DNA from: Halalkalibacter oceani
GTDB lineage: Bacteria > Bacillota > Bacilli > Bacillales > Bacillaceae_D
Direction: 5' to 3'
DNA: 50,141 nt
NCBI RefSeq assembly: GCF_023715605.1
Contig: NZ_JAMBOL010000023.1
Coordinates: 1-50,141, forward strand
The translations under genes were made by a program, and so were the position numbers. Below are positions 9,694-19,609 of the stretch, one piece after another. Under the pieces are notes generated by a model, which made no database searches, was not told the DNA's origin, and worked only from the letters and a program-made list of their open reading frames with translations. The stretch's first letter is position 1. Every line of letters begins with the position of its first letter.

Positions 9694-11554
9694 GTGCTTA
9701 CCTATTTCCCAAGATTATATAAGGATGAATTGTTATATAGTTGGTTTGCTCGTTATCATCTACATTCTGCTAATATAAGTCCAAAACAAACAATGAGAGA
9801 CCTCTATGGTAATTCTAATATGATAGCAGTGCCAGATTTACCAACGGACTTATTAAAGATATACGAAAATATACAACACTTTGACGTTCCTGATGTAGAA
9901 AGTTGGATAAAAAACCATACGTTTTACCGGTACTACACCTCCTTTCTGTCCGAGAGTCAGAAAGAGGCAGTCTATATGGCAATGGAGAAAGGAACTTGGT
10001 CTAAATCAATCCATTTAGCTACAGGTGTGATGGCGAGCTCTATAAAAGACATTGTTTATTTTCGTTACTGTAAGAGATGTGTCCAAGAAGATCTGAATGA
10101 AAGAGGAGAAACTTACTGGAGACTATTGCATCAATTACCAAGTGTGTTTGTATGTAACAAACATAATGAGTTGTTAGTTAGTTCGAAGCTTCTTTTTCGG
10201 GGGCGTAATAGACATGAATATCAGTCGATTAAGGCAAGTAACTTATCCTCAGTTCCAATTGCTAAAACCAATGAAAAAACAACTTTCTTTCTTACAATGT
10301 TAACCGAACAAACAGTTGAGCTTATGGAAGCTGATCATATATTTACTGTAAAAGGCATTCAATCAGCATATAAATATTTATTGCAAAAACAAGGGTTTGC
10401 TAATTTTTATGGGACTGTTAATCAAGAGAAACTAGCCAAGCAATTTATTTCATTTTACGGGCAAGAGTTTTTGGAATTGGTTCAATCTAATGTGGACTAT
10501 TTAAATGAGTCCTGTTGGCTTAAAAATATTACGAGAAAGCAGCGAAAATCATTTCACCCAATTAGACATATGTTAATTATCAATTTCGTTGGAGAAAGAA
10601 TAAACTCATTCTATCAATACGCAAGAGAAAAACGATATCCATTCGGTAAAGCGCCCTATTATTGCCTGAATCCAGCAGCTGACCATTATCATAAACGCGT
10701 TATTCCTTCTGTCACGCTATCGACATGTACAGGTACTCGAAGGCCAGTAGGCACATTTAAATGTACATGTGGCTTTATCTATTCTCGACGTGGACCGGAT
10801 ATCACTAGTGAAGATGCGTTTAAAATTGGGCGAGTGAAGCATTTTGGACAAGTATGGTTAGATCGATTGCAATTACTAGTAACACAGGGTCAAAGTGATT
10901 ACGCCATTTCGAAGACGTTAAATTGTGATATTGGAACGGTAAAAAAAATATAAAAATCGAATTTCACTTGTTCCAACGACGGGTGTCGAAAAAAATACAG
11001 AAAAAGTGTTGGAAAACAGACGAATTTGGATGACGCTAATAGATTCACATCCCAATAAATCAGTCACTATATTGAGAGGCTCAAATAACGCTCTATATTC
11101 GTGGCTTTATCGAAACGACAAAGAATGGTTGCTTGTCCATTCTCCCAGAATAAAAAGAATTGCAGCCCCTTCAAAAGTGAACTGGTACAAAAGAGATAAA
11201 CAAGTGCTAGACGAAGTAAAACGAGCAATTTCTCGATTAAGAGAGTGTGAAAAGCCGGTTTTTATAAATAAAAGCCAAGTTGGAAAGAATATCGGGAAGC
11301 TCGGACTTATCGAAAAACATTTAGATAAATTACCACAAACGAGAGAGTATCTAAATAAAAACTTAGAAACGAGAGAGGCTTTCCAATTAAGAAGAGTGGA
11401 ATGGGCATGTCAAAAACTCATGATGGCGAATGAAGACATCATGGAGTGGAAGATTGTCCGATTAGCCGGGCTCAAATATTTAACAGAGGAATTTAAACAA
11501 ACGATAGAAAACTATGCATTATTGCAGCAAGAATCCCTGAATGTGAGGAAGTGA
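9694..11554 (+). pseudogene. tnsD: TnsD/TniQ-family target selector, frameshifted at an A8 run
   Basis: The start is the GTG at 9694 with AGGGGTG upstream. Residues 1-419 carry the TniQ domain (YFPRLYKDELLYSWFARYH) with zinc ligands (CKRC..., VCNKH) and a second CTCGF knuckle, then stop at 10951-10953. The A8 run at 10941-10948 is the cause: removing one A makes the frame continue VKKYKNRISLVPTT straight into the downstream 182-residue frame, giving about 619 residues, comparable to TnsD proteins. The downstream part holds the helical DNA-recognition half. Either the gene is broken, or it is read by transcriptional slippage on A8 (common in IS elements), yielding both a short TniQ and a full TnsD. 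Sequencing error is a third option. Confidence 0.88.
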
Positions 11555-11558
11555 TCAG

Positions 11559-13121
11559 ATGCTCAGGATCAGACCATGGCCTTTTAAAGATGAAATAACC
11601 TCTTTACATTGGATAGGAAATGTGAAAATGAAATCAACCCATCAATGGTATATTGACGTTGCCTTTAAAACGAAAAATAAAATACAAATAATTGAGTTAC
11701 CCATTGGCTTACTTCCAACTTTAAGAGTCGGACAATATTATCAAGAAGGCCTCCCTTTCACAACCCAAAAAGAAGGAACATATGGTGAAGCAAAAGTCAC
11801 AAATCTCCAAAATGGGAAAGTGAGCAATGCAATTGATATTTGTCGTAAGTTTAACTACTTTTTATTCAAAGAGCCTACATTAATGAATCAGAAGATATGG
11901 TCATTTCAGGCAGAGCAAATCACCTATCATATTTCTCATGTAGAACTGATTCGTGCTCTTTTTGCTAAAAACAAAACACTATCCAACGCATTAGTAAGGC
12001 CGAACGGATTAGACTTTATGATCTCTAAGGCTTCCACTTTCGGCAATAATAGTGTAGCGATAGATTTTAATCACCAACTCCCATCTACCGTTATCAGCAG
12101 CAAGTTTGTCCAATACTTTTCCTGGCTTTATTTGAATAAGGAAATTAAACAATCGTTTGCTTCCGTTCAAAGTAATCTTTACGCAAATGCAACTAAAACG
12201 AGCTCTTATCTAATGCTGGAGGTTGCCATCCCACCACTTAGGAATATAAATATTGCATTCAGAGGTTTAATAAACCAACAAGACGTCTTGATTCTAGAAT
12301 TAATCGGCATCGATAATATGACGATTCCCGTCTCGCAAATTGAATATAGTCACCCATCGATAAAAAGGCGTCTATACACAAACGCACCTAAAAAACATCG
12401 TTTAACACAAGGAAATAATAAAGAAGATCTGCATGAATTAAATGAAAAAGAACAAGATCGTTCCAAGGAAGAGACGAATCAAATCGTCGATGAAATTGAT
12501 CCAATTCAACTAGGATTCAAAGATCCAATAGTTATTAGAGCTGTTAAGAAGTTCAATCAAAAAGTAAATCAAGGAGACATTTATATCTCAAATAAAGGCA
12601 GCGGTGGAGGAACGAAAAGAGGAAAGGTAGTCGGTGTGGATGAACCAGTTTACGGCGGGAACATAAAGCCTTTGGAATTTCAGTCATTAGAGATTGCCAA
12701 GGAGATTTCAGGATACGGTCTTGATGGTTTTATTAAAATGATAAAATACTTATCAAAAAATAACCCACAGCTGTCAGTGGCGCTAAATATTGTTTATCTA
12801 CCACTCGGTAGAAAATTTTCATTTTTACCGGATGGGAGAAGGAGAGTTTGTGCCATAGCAAAAGTATCTTCTTTTAGAAAAATGTCGTACATCATTGAAG
12901 TAGCAGTTCCGGATGATAAATCAATTTCAACATTGGTAATACCAGCAAAAGGTGGATATCAGCGAGATGAAGGTAGGATTAAAGAACTTCTTTTAAACCT
13001 AGTTTTTTTTGGTGGTAGTTGGAGTAAGTCGTTTATGGAGTCCATCCCGCATATGAAGGTAAGGCATTTAAGAGAAGTTCCTAGTAAGTGGAGCCGCCGA
13101 ATGATGAAATTTATAGATTGA
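11559..13121 (+). CDS. tnsE: TnsE-like target selector
   Basis: A 520-residue protein in the tnsE position, 4 bp after tnsD, with the length (Tn7 TnsE is 538) and layout of TnsE: a beta-rich N-terminal half, an acidic linker (about residues 285-320, NEKEQDRSKEE) and a C-terminal domain with the ARRVC/LPDGRRRVCAIAKV region. In Tn7, TnsE directs insertion to replicating DNA, preferring conjugal plasmids and lagging-strand synthesis through the sliding clamp. Sequence similarity to Tn7 TnsE is modest, so the call relies partly on order and length. Here it may matter more than TnsD because the element is not at glmS. Confidence 0.82.
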   Translation: MLRIRPWPFKDEITSLHWIGNVKMKSTHQWYIDVAFKTKNKIQIIELPIGLLPTLRVGQYYQEGLPFTTQKEGTYGEAKVTNLQNGKVSNAIDICRKFNYFLFKEPTLMNQKIWSFQAEQITYHISHVELIRALFAKNKTLSNALVRPNGLDFMISKASTFGNNSVAIDFNHQLPSTVISSKFVQYFSWLYLNKEIKQSFASVQSNLYANATKTSSYLMLEVAIPPLRNINIAFRGLINQQDVLILELIGIDNMTIPVSQIEYSHPSIKRRLYTNAPKKHRLTQGNNKEDLHELNEKEQDRSKEETNQIVDEIDPIQLGFKDPIVIRAVKKFNQKVNQGDIYISNKGSGGGTKRGKVVGVDEPVYGGNIKPLEFQSLEIAKEISGYGLDGFIKMIKYLSKNNPQLSVALNIVYLPLGRKFSFLPDGRRRVCAIAKVSSFRKMSYIIEVAVPDDKSISTLVIPAKGGYQRDEGRIKELLLNLVFFGGSWSKSFMESIPHMKVRHLREVPSKWSRRMMKFID

Positions 13122-13339
13122 TACTTTGTATTACCTCTTCAAGAATTATTTTAAGGAAAAGGGAAAGCGGTACTGACAAATAAATCTTAGCTATCCAAGC
13201 ATGGTATAATAGGATTTTTCTGGGTATTATCTCAATTATTAGGTGTTAATTGGGTCTACCTTAACTTAAAATCCTCTATTTGTGCTATTCAAGTAGAAAT
13301 TATGTTTATATCTGTATTGTAAGTATAAAATATGGTAAA

Positions 13340-13368
13340 TTGATAATAGAATAATAGTAGTGTATTCT
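13340..13368 (+). promoter_or_regulatory. possible cargo promoter
   Basis: In the 276-bp gap between tnsE and the cargo, TTGATA (13340-13345), a 17-bp spacer and TATTCT (13363-13368) precede the kinase-like gene by 30 bp. The gap has no ORF worth calling. The cargo is thus likely transcribed separately from tnsABCDE. The match is moderate. Confidence 0.4.
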
Positions 13369-13397
13369 GTTTTTCTCTCTATAGAGGTGATAAGAGA

Positions 13398-15884
13398 ATG
13401 AAAAAGATAATTAAGGAGAATCATTTTACTAAGAACTCCACTAAATTTGAGCTCCCAATTAGTGTGTCTGCAAGGGTGATATATCAATTGGGAGAAGAGC
13501 TAATCTCAGATGAATTTGTTGCGTTAGGTGAATTAATTAAGAATGCTTATGACGCAGACTGTAGAAAAGTAACAATTAAAGTAGATACTAAAACTATGAC
13601 TAGTCATGGGCAAGGGAGAATCATTATTAGTGATAATGGCAATGGAATGTTGCCCTCAATATTGGAAAACTCTTTTCTTAGGATTTCTACTCACTTTAAA
13701 AAAGTTGAAAAATTCTCGCCTTATTATAATCGAAGAACATTAGGTAATAAAGGGCTAGGAAGACTTTCTATTCAAAGATTAGGACACCATGTTACAGTGC
13801 ATACTACTCCAAGAATGGAACGTTTAGCTTATTTGATGACTGAGAAGGATAAAGAAATATGCAAAACTTCTAATGAATTCCATGTTCAAATTAATTGGTT
13901 AGATTTTCGTGATAATGAACATGATAGTGACCTATCTAGTGTAAAGGCTTCGATAGAATATAAATATTTGGAAGATCCTAAGTTAGGAACAAGACTCATT
14001 ATAGAGGGCATAAGAAATCTTAATTTTTGGAAAATAGATAGAAAGACTGAAACAAGAATTAAAAGTGAAATATTTGGGATGGTTAATCCATTTTTACAAA
14101 ATAAAGAGCAAAGATTTAAAGTTTTTTTAGAGATTGATAATAAAAGAATTACCAATGAGGATATTGAAGAGAATCTTTTATCATTAGTCAGTGATGTTGA
14201 AGTCGATTTTTCTTTAAATAATTGGGAACTAGAAATATCTATACTAAACAAAAGGCGTTACCTTGAACGTTTAGCTTCAGACACAATAAGAAATATGAAG
14301 AATGTAGGTTTTTTAGAGTATAAGATAATAAAGCCATACACCGATATGAAGAAAACCTATAAGATTAATTTATTGGAGGATTACACAAGTGAATTACCTT
14401 ACTTGGAAAAAATCGAGATGCAGAGTTACTATGATACTAATCTTGGGAAAAAAATAGAGGCAAATCCAGGAAACTTTAACGGAAAACTCTATGCATCTGA
14501 TCTTTCCCCAAGTGCTTTAACAGAGGATAAAGCTATATTAGATGATAATGGCTATGTATTTAATACTGTTAAGGAAATACGGTCGATACTTAATTCTTCA
14601 CGCGGGGTATATCTTTTTAGGAATGATTTTAGAATATTACCATATGGTCCAGATATTGATTGGTTTAAGTTTACTTATCGTTCTCAAAGGTTAAAAGCGA
14701 CAATTTACAAGGAACATACAGTTTCTGGATATGTAAATTTAGACAGTCAAACAAGCGAAGGATTACAGGAACAAACTAATAGACAAGGGTTAATAGAAGA
14801 TGAGTACGGATCGAATTTTCTGAATATTATCCAAAACATAGTTTCCTTTATTGCTTTTAGAGAAGACATTGATTTAAGAAAAAGATTTAATGTACCAATT
14901 TCTAAAAGTACAAAAATAGAGTTAAAAACGATGGATGGTAATATTGTTTTTACTCGTACTAAAGCAAATTTAGAAGAGAAAAAAAAATTATTAAATGATT
15001 TAGAAAAAGAAACGGAAAAAATTTATACTTCACCGGAAATGAAGTTAAATTCTACTTATAAAAAAATAGCCCAAAGTATAGAAGTTTTAAAGACCACAGC
15101 ACAGAAAGAGGAGGAGTTTACTAAACAAGAAAGATTTAGATATGAACAAGAAATAACTCAATTAAAATCATTAGTAGGTTTAGCAGGGCAAGGGATCATA
15201 GTTGAATCTTTGACTCATGAACTTAATAAAATAGAAAGCAATATAAGTAGTTATGCTAGAAACTCCAAAAAGTTATTAATAAGCGACTTATCCTTAAATG
15301 AGAATGACATTAAAAATCTTGGGAATTACCAAGATTCAATTTTACATGAAATTTCCTTCTTACAATTACAACTAAAACATTTAGAACCGACATATAAAAA
15401 AAACCGTACTGTATTATCTCAAATCTCAATTAAGACTTTATTAAATGATTTGTATCGAAGTGATGGGCCAATGGCAAATAAAGCCAAGAATATTAAGATG
15501 CAAGTTATAATAGAAGGAGATGATTTTGAAATAAAAGGGAATAAGGGTGTTTTAATTACTATATTTGATAATTTGTTTCTAAACTCATTATATTGGGTGA
15601 ATCAGGAAGCCAACAAAGATAAGGAGATTCAATTCGAATTAAATCAATATGATAAAACAATAACTATTTGGGATTCTGGACCTGGTTTTCATAAAAATAT
15701 AATCAATAAATTATTTGAGCCTTATGAAAGTATGAAACCAGATGGAAGGGGGTTAGGATTATACATTGTGAAAGAGTTGATTCGTTCTTTACATGGAGTA
15801 ATCGAAATAGATAAGCACTCAACTAATAACCGAGGTAATTACTATAAATTGAAAGTGCAATTTCCAAGTTCTGATAGTGAGTGA
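13398..15884 (+). CDS. dual-GHKL protein: N-terminal Hsp90/MutL-type ATPase fused to a histidine kinase core
   Basis: An 828-residue cytosolic protein; the ATG at 13398 follows GAGGTGATAAGAGA. The N-terminal Bergerat fold shows Glu45-x3-Asn49-x2-Asp52 (LGELIKNAYDAD), Asp79 in DNGNGM and GNKGLGRLS, as in Hsp90/MutL/MORC-type ATPases. A long middle region and a coiled coil (about 500-590) lead to a histidine-kinase module: an H-box-like LTHELNKIES with His607, an N-box with Asp724/Asn725 (DNLFLNS), G1 DSGPGF (Asp759) and G2 GRGLGLYIVKEL. No transmembrane segment is seen. It is coupled to the next gene, whose receiver-like domain may accept phosphate. The role is inferred as the sensor or switch of a defence system; no named system is recognised. 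Confidence 0.85.
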   Translation: MKKIIKENHFTKNSTKFELPISVSARVIYQLGEELISDEFVALGELIKNAYDADCRKVTIKVDTKTMTSHGQGRIIISDNGNGMLPSILENSFLRISTHFKKVEKFSPYYNRRTLGNKGLGRLSIQRLGHHVTVHTTPRMERLAYLMTEKDKEICKTSNEFHVQINWLDFRDNEHDSDLSSVKASIEYKYLEDPKLGTRLIIEGIRNLNFWKIDRKTETRIKSEIFGMVNPFLQNKEQRFKVFLEIDNKRITNEDIEENLLSLVSDVEVDFSLNNWELEISILNKRRYLERLASDTIRNMKNVGFLEYKIIKPYTDMKKTYKINLLEDYTSELPYLEKIEMQSYYDTNLGKKIEANPGNFNGKLYASDLSPSALTEDKAILDDNGYVFNTVKEIRSILNSSRGVYLFRNDFRILPYGPDIDWFKFTYRSQRLKATIYKEHTVSGYVNLDSQTSEGLQEQTNRQGLIEDEYGSNFLNIIQNIVSFIAFREDIDLRKRFNVPISKSTKIELKTMDGNIVFTRTKANLEEKKKLLNDLEKETEKIYTSPEMKLNSTYKKIAQSIEVLKTTAQKEEEFTKQERFRYEQEITQLKSLVGLAGQGIIVESLTHELNKIESNISSYARNSKKLLISDLSLNENDIKNLGNYQDSILHEISFLQLQLKHLEPTYKKNRTVLSQISIKTLLNDLYRSDGPMANKAKNIKMQVIIEGDDFEIKGNKGVLITIFDNLFLNSLYWVNQEANKDKEIQFELNQYDKTITIWDSGPGFHKNIINKLFEPYESMKPDGRGLGLYIVKELIRSLHGVIEIDKHSTNNRGNYYKLKVQFPSSDSE

Positions 15885-15897
15885 GGGGGGAATTAAA

Positions 15898-17772
15898 TTG
15901 TCACAACAAGTAATAAGACAGGAAGATTTAACACAGGGAGATATAGTTGAGAGAAATATATCTAAGTTAAAAGGTTGGTTGGAAAATCTAAAAATAAGCC
16001 ATATAATATCTTATGATGATGAATGGGAAAAAATAGATGGGAGTTCGTATAAAGAAAGCATAAAAATTCACTTGGAAAAAGAGTTGGTAGATTTCCTTGA
16101 AGATTTTGTAATACAATGTTCAACTGAAGAAACGGATGCGTTAGAAGACGAAGAAGTTGAAACTGTGGAAGATCTTCTAAATATAAAAGCAGGCAGTAAA
16201 TTAATTAACTTGCAAGAACGGGTATTAGAAACTTTTTCATTGGATAGAAAAATTATGCCCTTAGAGGTCCTGAAGGTCATGCTAGAAAAGATCTGTGAGG
16301 ATTCATCAGTCGTTTTTCAAACCGTAAGTAATTTGAAGTTAGAAGAGGTAGCACAAAAAGAAGGAAGAATATTGTTCCTTTTAGATATGAATATGGAAGA
16401 GACGGGGCTGTCTAAGGATGTTATCATTGACACAATTACTTCAATAAAACAATATAGGAAAAATAATTTTGATTTGGCAATAGTTTACTCACATGAAAAT
16501 TTAGATTCATATAAGCATCATCAGTCAAAAGTCACATATATTGAGGAATACATGAGGAAAAACCCCTCTGTTATAAAGGGTGATACGGAATTTAGTAAAT
16601 CTCAATTTAAGTATCTTTTTGCCTATCAACTTTGGGGAATTAATAAAACAAATCAAAAAGAAGAATTAGTTGATAGCTTTCTTCAGACCATAGAGAAAGC
16701 AGCTTTTGGGTACTCGCTCCATGATTATCTTGATTCGAGAGTATCTTTAACTCAGCAAGCTACATCTGAATTAATAAACATGCCTGAAGAGAGATTTGAA
16801 TTGCTTTTGCAGGATTCTTTTATAGAAGGTGAGAGGTTTGTTGATATTTTAAACCGAACGCATAATAGTTTATTAAAGAAGATGGAATACCAGAGGTTAA
16901 ATAGTGATTCAAATTATTTAAATATTATTAAAAATATTATAAGCGTAGCTCGTACTAGGGATGAATTACTTATTGATAAAATTGGTCAGCAACAAGTTAT
17001 AAAATATAGTAAAAATGAAATAGCTAAAAAAATTGAAAGTGGCTCTTTTAAAGATTTTTCTGAGTTTAACATTTTAGACTATGGTATAAATAGTATTTAT
17101 GAAAATATTTCTACGGGGGATCTGTTTCAAATAACTTTACATGGTGAACAAGTACCGAAATATGCAGTATTAATATCAGCAAGTTGTGACTTGCCTTTGA
17201 GATTCCCGAAATTCGTTACTGATAGTGTGAATAGAAATGAAAATTCAGTAGTTCTTTGTCTGTATGATAATATTGAAGTTGAAAGAGTAGTGCATGATTT
17301 GAAAGATCCTAAAAAGAGTGAAGAATTAATATGGCCAATAAAAGTTGACGAAAATTATTATGTATTAAAACCATGTAAACAAATTATTACTTTAGAGGAC
17401 AAACTACTTGATTTATGTTCACTAAATCTGAAAGGTATAGCACATTTAAACAAAAACTTAATTAAATTCTCTCGTCCATATAAAAGTTATCATTTTCAAA
17501 AATATCTTGAAGAAACATTAGAACCTTGGATAGATTCAATAAAAAATATTCATTATTACATAGAAAACGCCACAAAATTAGGTGACTTAAAGGAGTCGGA
17601 ATTGTTGCCAACTCTTGCAGGTCTAAAGTATAATGTAAAGATGAACTTTGAAAAAGATGAATTTGATTTAGTTCGAATTGGCAGGCTAGATAAGGAATTA
17701 ACACTTAAAATAATACAAGGTAATATTTCAAATTTAAGTCGTATAGGACTAGAGAAAGTTCCTTTTAGATAA
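15898..17772 (+). CDS. receiver-like domain protein with unknown C-terminal region, partner of the GHKL protein
   Basis: A 624-residue protein. I chose the TTG at 15898, seven bases after GAGGGGGG; the frame also offers a GTG at 15877 that overlaps the upstream gene but lacks a ribosome binding site. The N-terminal 240 residues resemble a response-regulator receiver: an acidic pair near residue 39 (SYDDEW), a buried strand ending LLDMNMEETG with Asp163 as the likely phospho-acceptor, and a strand LAIVYSHEN with the Thr/Ser position. The receiver is unusual in having about 100 extra residues before Asp163. The C-terminal 380 residues have no recognisable enzyme motif; one strand-rich stretch, KYAVLISASCDLPLRFPKF, is notable. 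It is probably the output or adaptor of the system. Confidence 0.6.
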   Translation: MSQQVIRQEDLTQGDIVERNISKLKGWLENLKISHIISYDDEWEKIDGSSYKESIKIHLEKELVDFLEDFVIQCSTEETDALEDEEVETVEDLLNIKAGSKLINLQERVLETFSLDRKIMPLEVLKVMLEKICEDSSVVFQTVSNLKLEEVAQKEGRILFLLDMNMEETGLSKDVIIDTITSIKQYRKNNFDLAIVYSHENLDSYKHHQSKVTYIEEYMRKNPSVIKGDTEFSKSQFKYLFAYQLWGINKTNQKEELVDSFLQTIEKAAFGYSLHDYLDSRVSLTQQATSELINMPEERFELLLQDSFIEGERFVDILNRTHNSLLKKMEYQRLNSDSNYLNIIKNIISVARTRDELLIDKIGQQQVIKYSKNEIAKKIESGSFKDFSEFNILDYGINSIYENISTGDLFQITLHGEQVPKYAVLISASCDLPLRFPKFVTDSVNRNENSVVLCLYDNIEVERVVHDLKDPKKSEELIWPIKVDENYYVLKPCKQIITLEDKLLDLCSLNLKGIAHLNKNLIKFSRPYKSYHFQKYLEETLEPWIDSIKNIHYYIENATKLGDLKESELLPTLAGLKYNVKMNFEKDEFDLVRIGRLDKELTLKIIQGNISNLSRIGLEKVPFR

Positions 17773-17794
17773 AAATATATAATTTAATTTTACT

Positions 17795-17827
17795 TATGCC
17801 GTATGTGACAGAGTTACATACGGCATA
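17795..17827 (+). other. perfect 12-bp inverted repeat between cargo genes
   Basis: TATGCCGTATGT (17795-17806) and ACATACGGCATA (17816-17827) form a perfect 12-bp stem with a 9-base loop. There is no T-tract after it, so it is not a standard terminator. It lies in the 157-bp gap before the methyltransferase and may be an RNA structure, a protein-binding palindrome or a weak terminator. Confidence 0.55.
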
Positions 17828-17929
17828 GTCCTGGATTAGAATACGGACAGACATATGTGAAAAACTTATTTTTAAAGAGTTTTTTCTTGAAATTGAATTG
17901 ATTGTTATACAGCATTGAGGTGAGATAAA

Positions 17930-19606
17930 GTGGAACCAAAAAAAACAGATGAAAATAATTCTTCTTGGGAAAATCTTAACTTAAATTATTCAGGCAATAA
18001 TAGCTATGCTTCTTTTTTTCCTTCAAAGAGTAATATCCATTCATATCCTGCTAAACTTGTTCCCAATTTAGTATTTACTTTATTAAGTCAAATTAAAAAG
18101 GAACATAAAATTAGAAGTGTTTTGGACCCTTTTGTAGGTAGTGGGACTACGGCGTTAGAATCAAAGTACTTAGGATTAGATTTTTATGGTTCCGATTTAA
18201 ATCCTTTAGCAAATTTAATAGCACGTACCAAAGTACTTACTCTTTCAAACCGTAATGAAGTAGTAACTAATATTGAAAATTTTATAGTGAGGTTGCAAGA
18301 AGAGTATAAAAATGCAAGAGCTATTAAAATGACCGTTTTTCATAATATAGAATACTGGTTTAAAGAGAATACTATTAGGGAACTATCTTTCCTTAAAGAA
18401 AAAATAAGTCATTTTTTAAAGGATCAAGGAATAGAGAACAGAGAATGTTATGCTTTAATTTTACTTAATGCTTTTAGCTCAAGTATTAGAATGTGTTCTC
18501 TAAGTAGGAATAGTGAATTTAAATTATATAGAAAGACGCCAAGCGAAATAAAAAAATTTGATATAAATGCAATAGAGGTTTTCTCAAAGAATGTAATTAG
18601 CCTTATAGAAATGTTAACTCAAATTAACAACGCTTATAAGAATGAAAGTGTTATGGAAATTGTACTAGACAATGCTAAGGAGTTGAAGTTTCTTCAAGGA
18701 AGAAAAGTAGATCTTGTACTTACTTCCCCACCATATGGTGACTCTAAAAGCACGGTAGCATACGGTCAATTTTCTAGATTACCATTGCAATGGATGTCTG
18801 ATTTGTTATATAAATACTTAGGTATAAGGGTTTATTCCGAAAATTGCGACGAGTATTTATTAGGTGGGAAAAAGTCAAAAATAATAGCAAATGATAATGC
18901 ATTTATCGATAATTCGAACACTATGAAAGAGTTAATATGTAAAATGGATAAATTAATAAATGAAGAAGTTAGAAAGTTAAAAGAAATGAAGCTTGAATTA
19001 ATAGCTCTTCAAAAGGATGCCGAAAATGATAGAATAATTAATAAAGAAGATATAAGTAATGATCTTTTTGGTTTATTAAAAGAGCGAGTAAGATTGGATT
19101 TTTACAGAGTATATAATGAGGATACTTCTTTATCTCGTAAAGAAGTAAAGAAGTTAAGTATAGAGAATACAGAACATTTTTTTAGTGTTTTGTCTCAAGG
19201 GGAAGAGAGCGATAGGTTAGATAATATGGAACTCTTAAAAGCGAAAATGAAGCCAGTTAAGGATACAATTAATAGGAAAATATTATCGGTCTCTAGAAGA
19301 AAAGACGAAGTACTGAACTTTTTTAGAGATTTGTATCAGGTTGTAGTGTGTACAAACGAAACTCTTAATAAACATGGCTTTCAAGCATGGATAGTCGGGC
19401 ATAGGACAGTTCTAGGCAAAATCAATATTAATATGAGAGAAATTTTAAGCGATTGGTTTAGTTTTATGGGTTATGAGAAAGTAACAGATTTAACTAGAGA
19501 ATATTCTTTTAAGAGATTGCCATATTATATAAATTCAACGGCAAACAGGAATGATCAAATAAAAACCATGATGGAGGAGTATATTCTGATAGTTAGAAAA
19601 CCTTAG
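17930..19606 (+). CDS. amino-methyltransferase acting on DNA (N6-adenine or N4-cytosine type)
   Basis: A 558-residue S-adenosylmethionine-dependent DNA methyltransferase. The GTG at 17930 follows TGAGGTGAGATAAA. Motif I is LDPFVGSGTT (residues 65-74), followed by DLNPLA, and the catalytic motif IV is TSPPY (265-269). An N-terminal HSYPAKLVP precedes motif I, as in several modification enzymes. About 190 residues separate motifs I and IV, and a coiled segment (about 330-365) follows. No restriction endonuclease is adjacent. In the cargo it could mark self DNA while the kinase/receiver pair senses unmarked DNA. That role is inference; methyltransferase activity is well supported. Its stop is 4 bp before the first TnsB site of the transposon end. 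Confidence 0.85.
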   Translation: MEPKKTDENNSSWENLNLNYSGNNSYASFFPSKSNIHSYPAKLVPNLVFTLLSQIKKEHKIRSVLDPFVGSGTTALESKYLGLDFYGSDLNPLANLIARTKVLTLSNRNEVVTNIENFIVRLQEEYKNARAIKMTVFHNIEYWFKENTIRELSFLKEKISHFLKDQGIENRECYALILLNAFSSSIRMCSLSRNSEFKLYRKTPSEIKKFDINAIEVFSKNVISLIEMLTQINNAYKNESVMEIVLDNAKELKFLQGRKVDLVLTSPPYGDSKSTVAYGQFSRLPLQWMSDLLYKYLGIRVYSENCDEYLLGGKKSKIIANDNAFIDNSNTMKELICKMDKLINEEVRKLKEMKLELIALQKDAENDRIINKEDISNDLFGLLKERVRLDFYRVYNEDTSLSRKEVKKLSIENTEHFFSVLSQGEESDRLDNMELLKAKMKPVKDTINRKILSVSRRKDEVLNFFRDLYQVVVCTNETLNKHGFQAWIVGHRTVLGKININMREILSDWFSFMGYEKVTDLTREYSFKRLPYYINSTANRNDQIKTMMEEYILIVRKP

Positions 19607-19609
19607 ATT

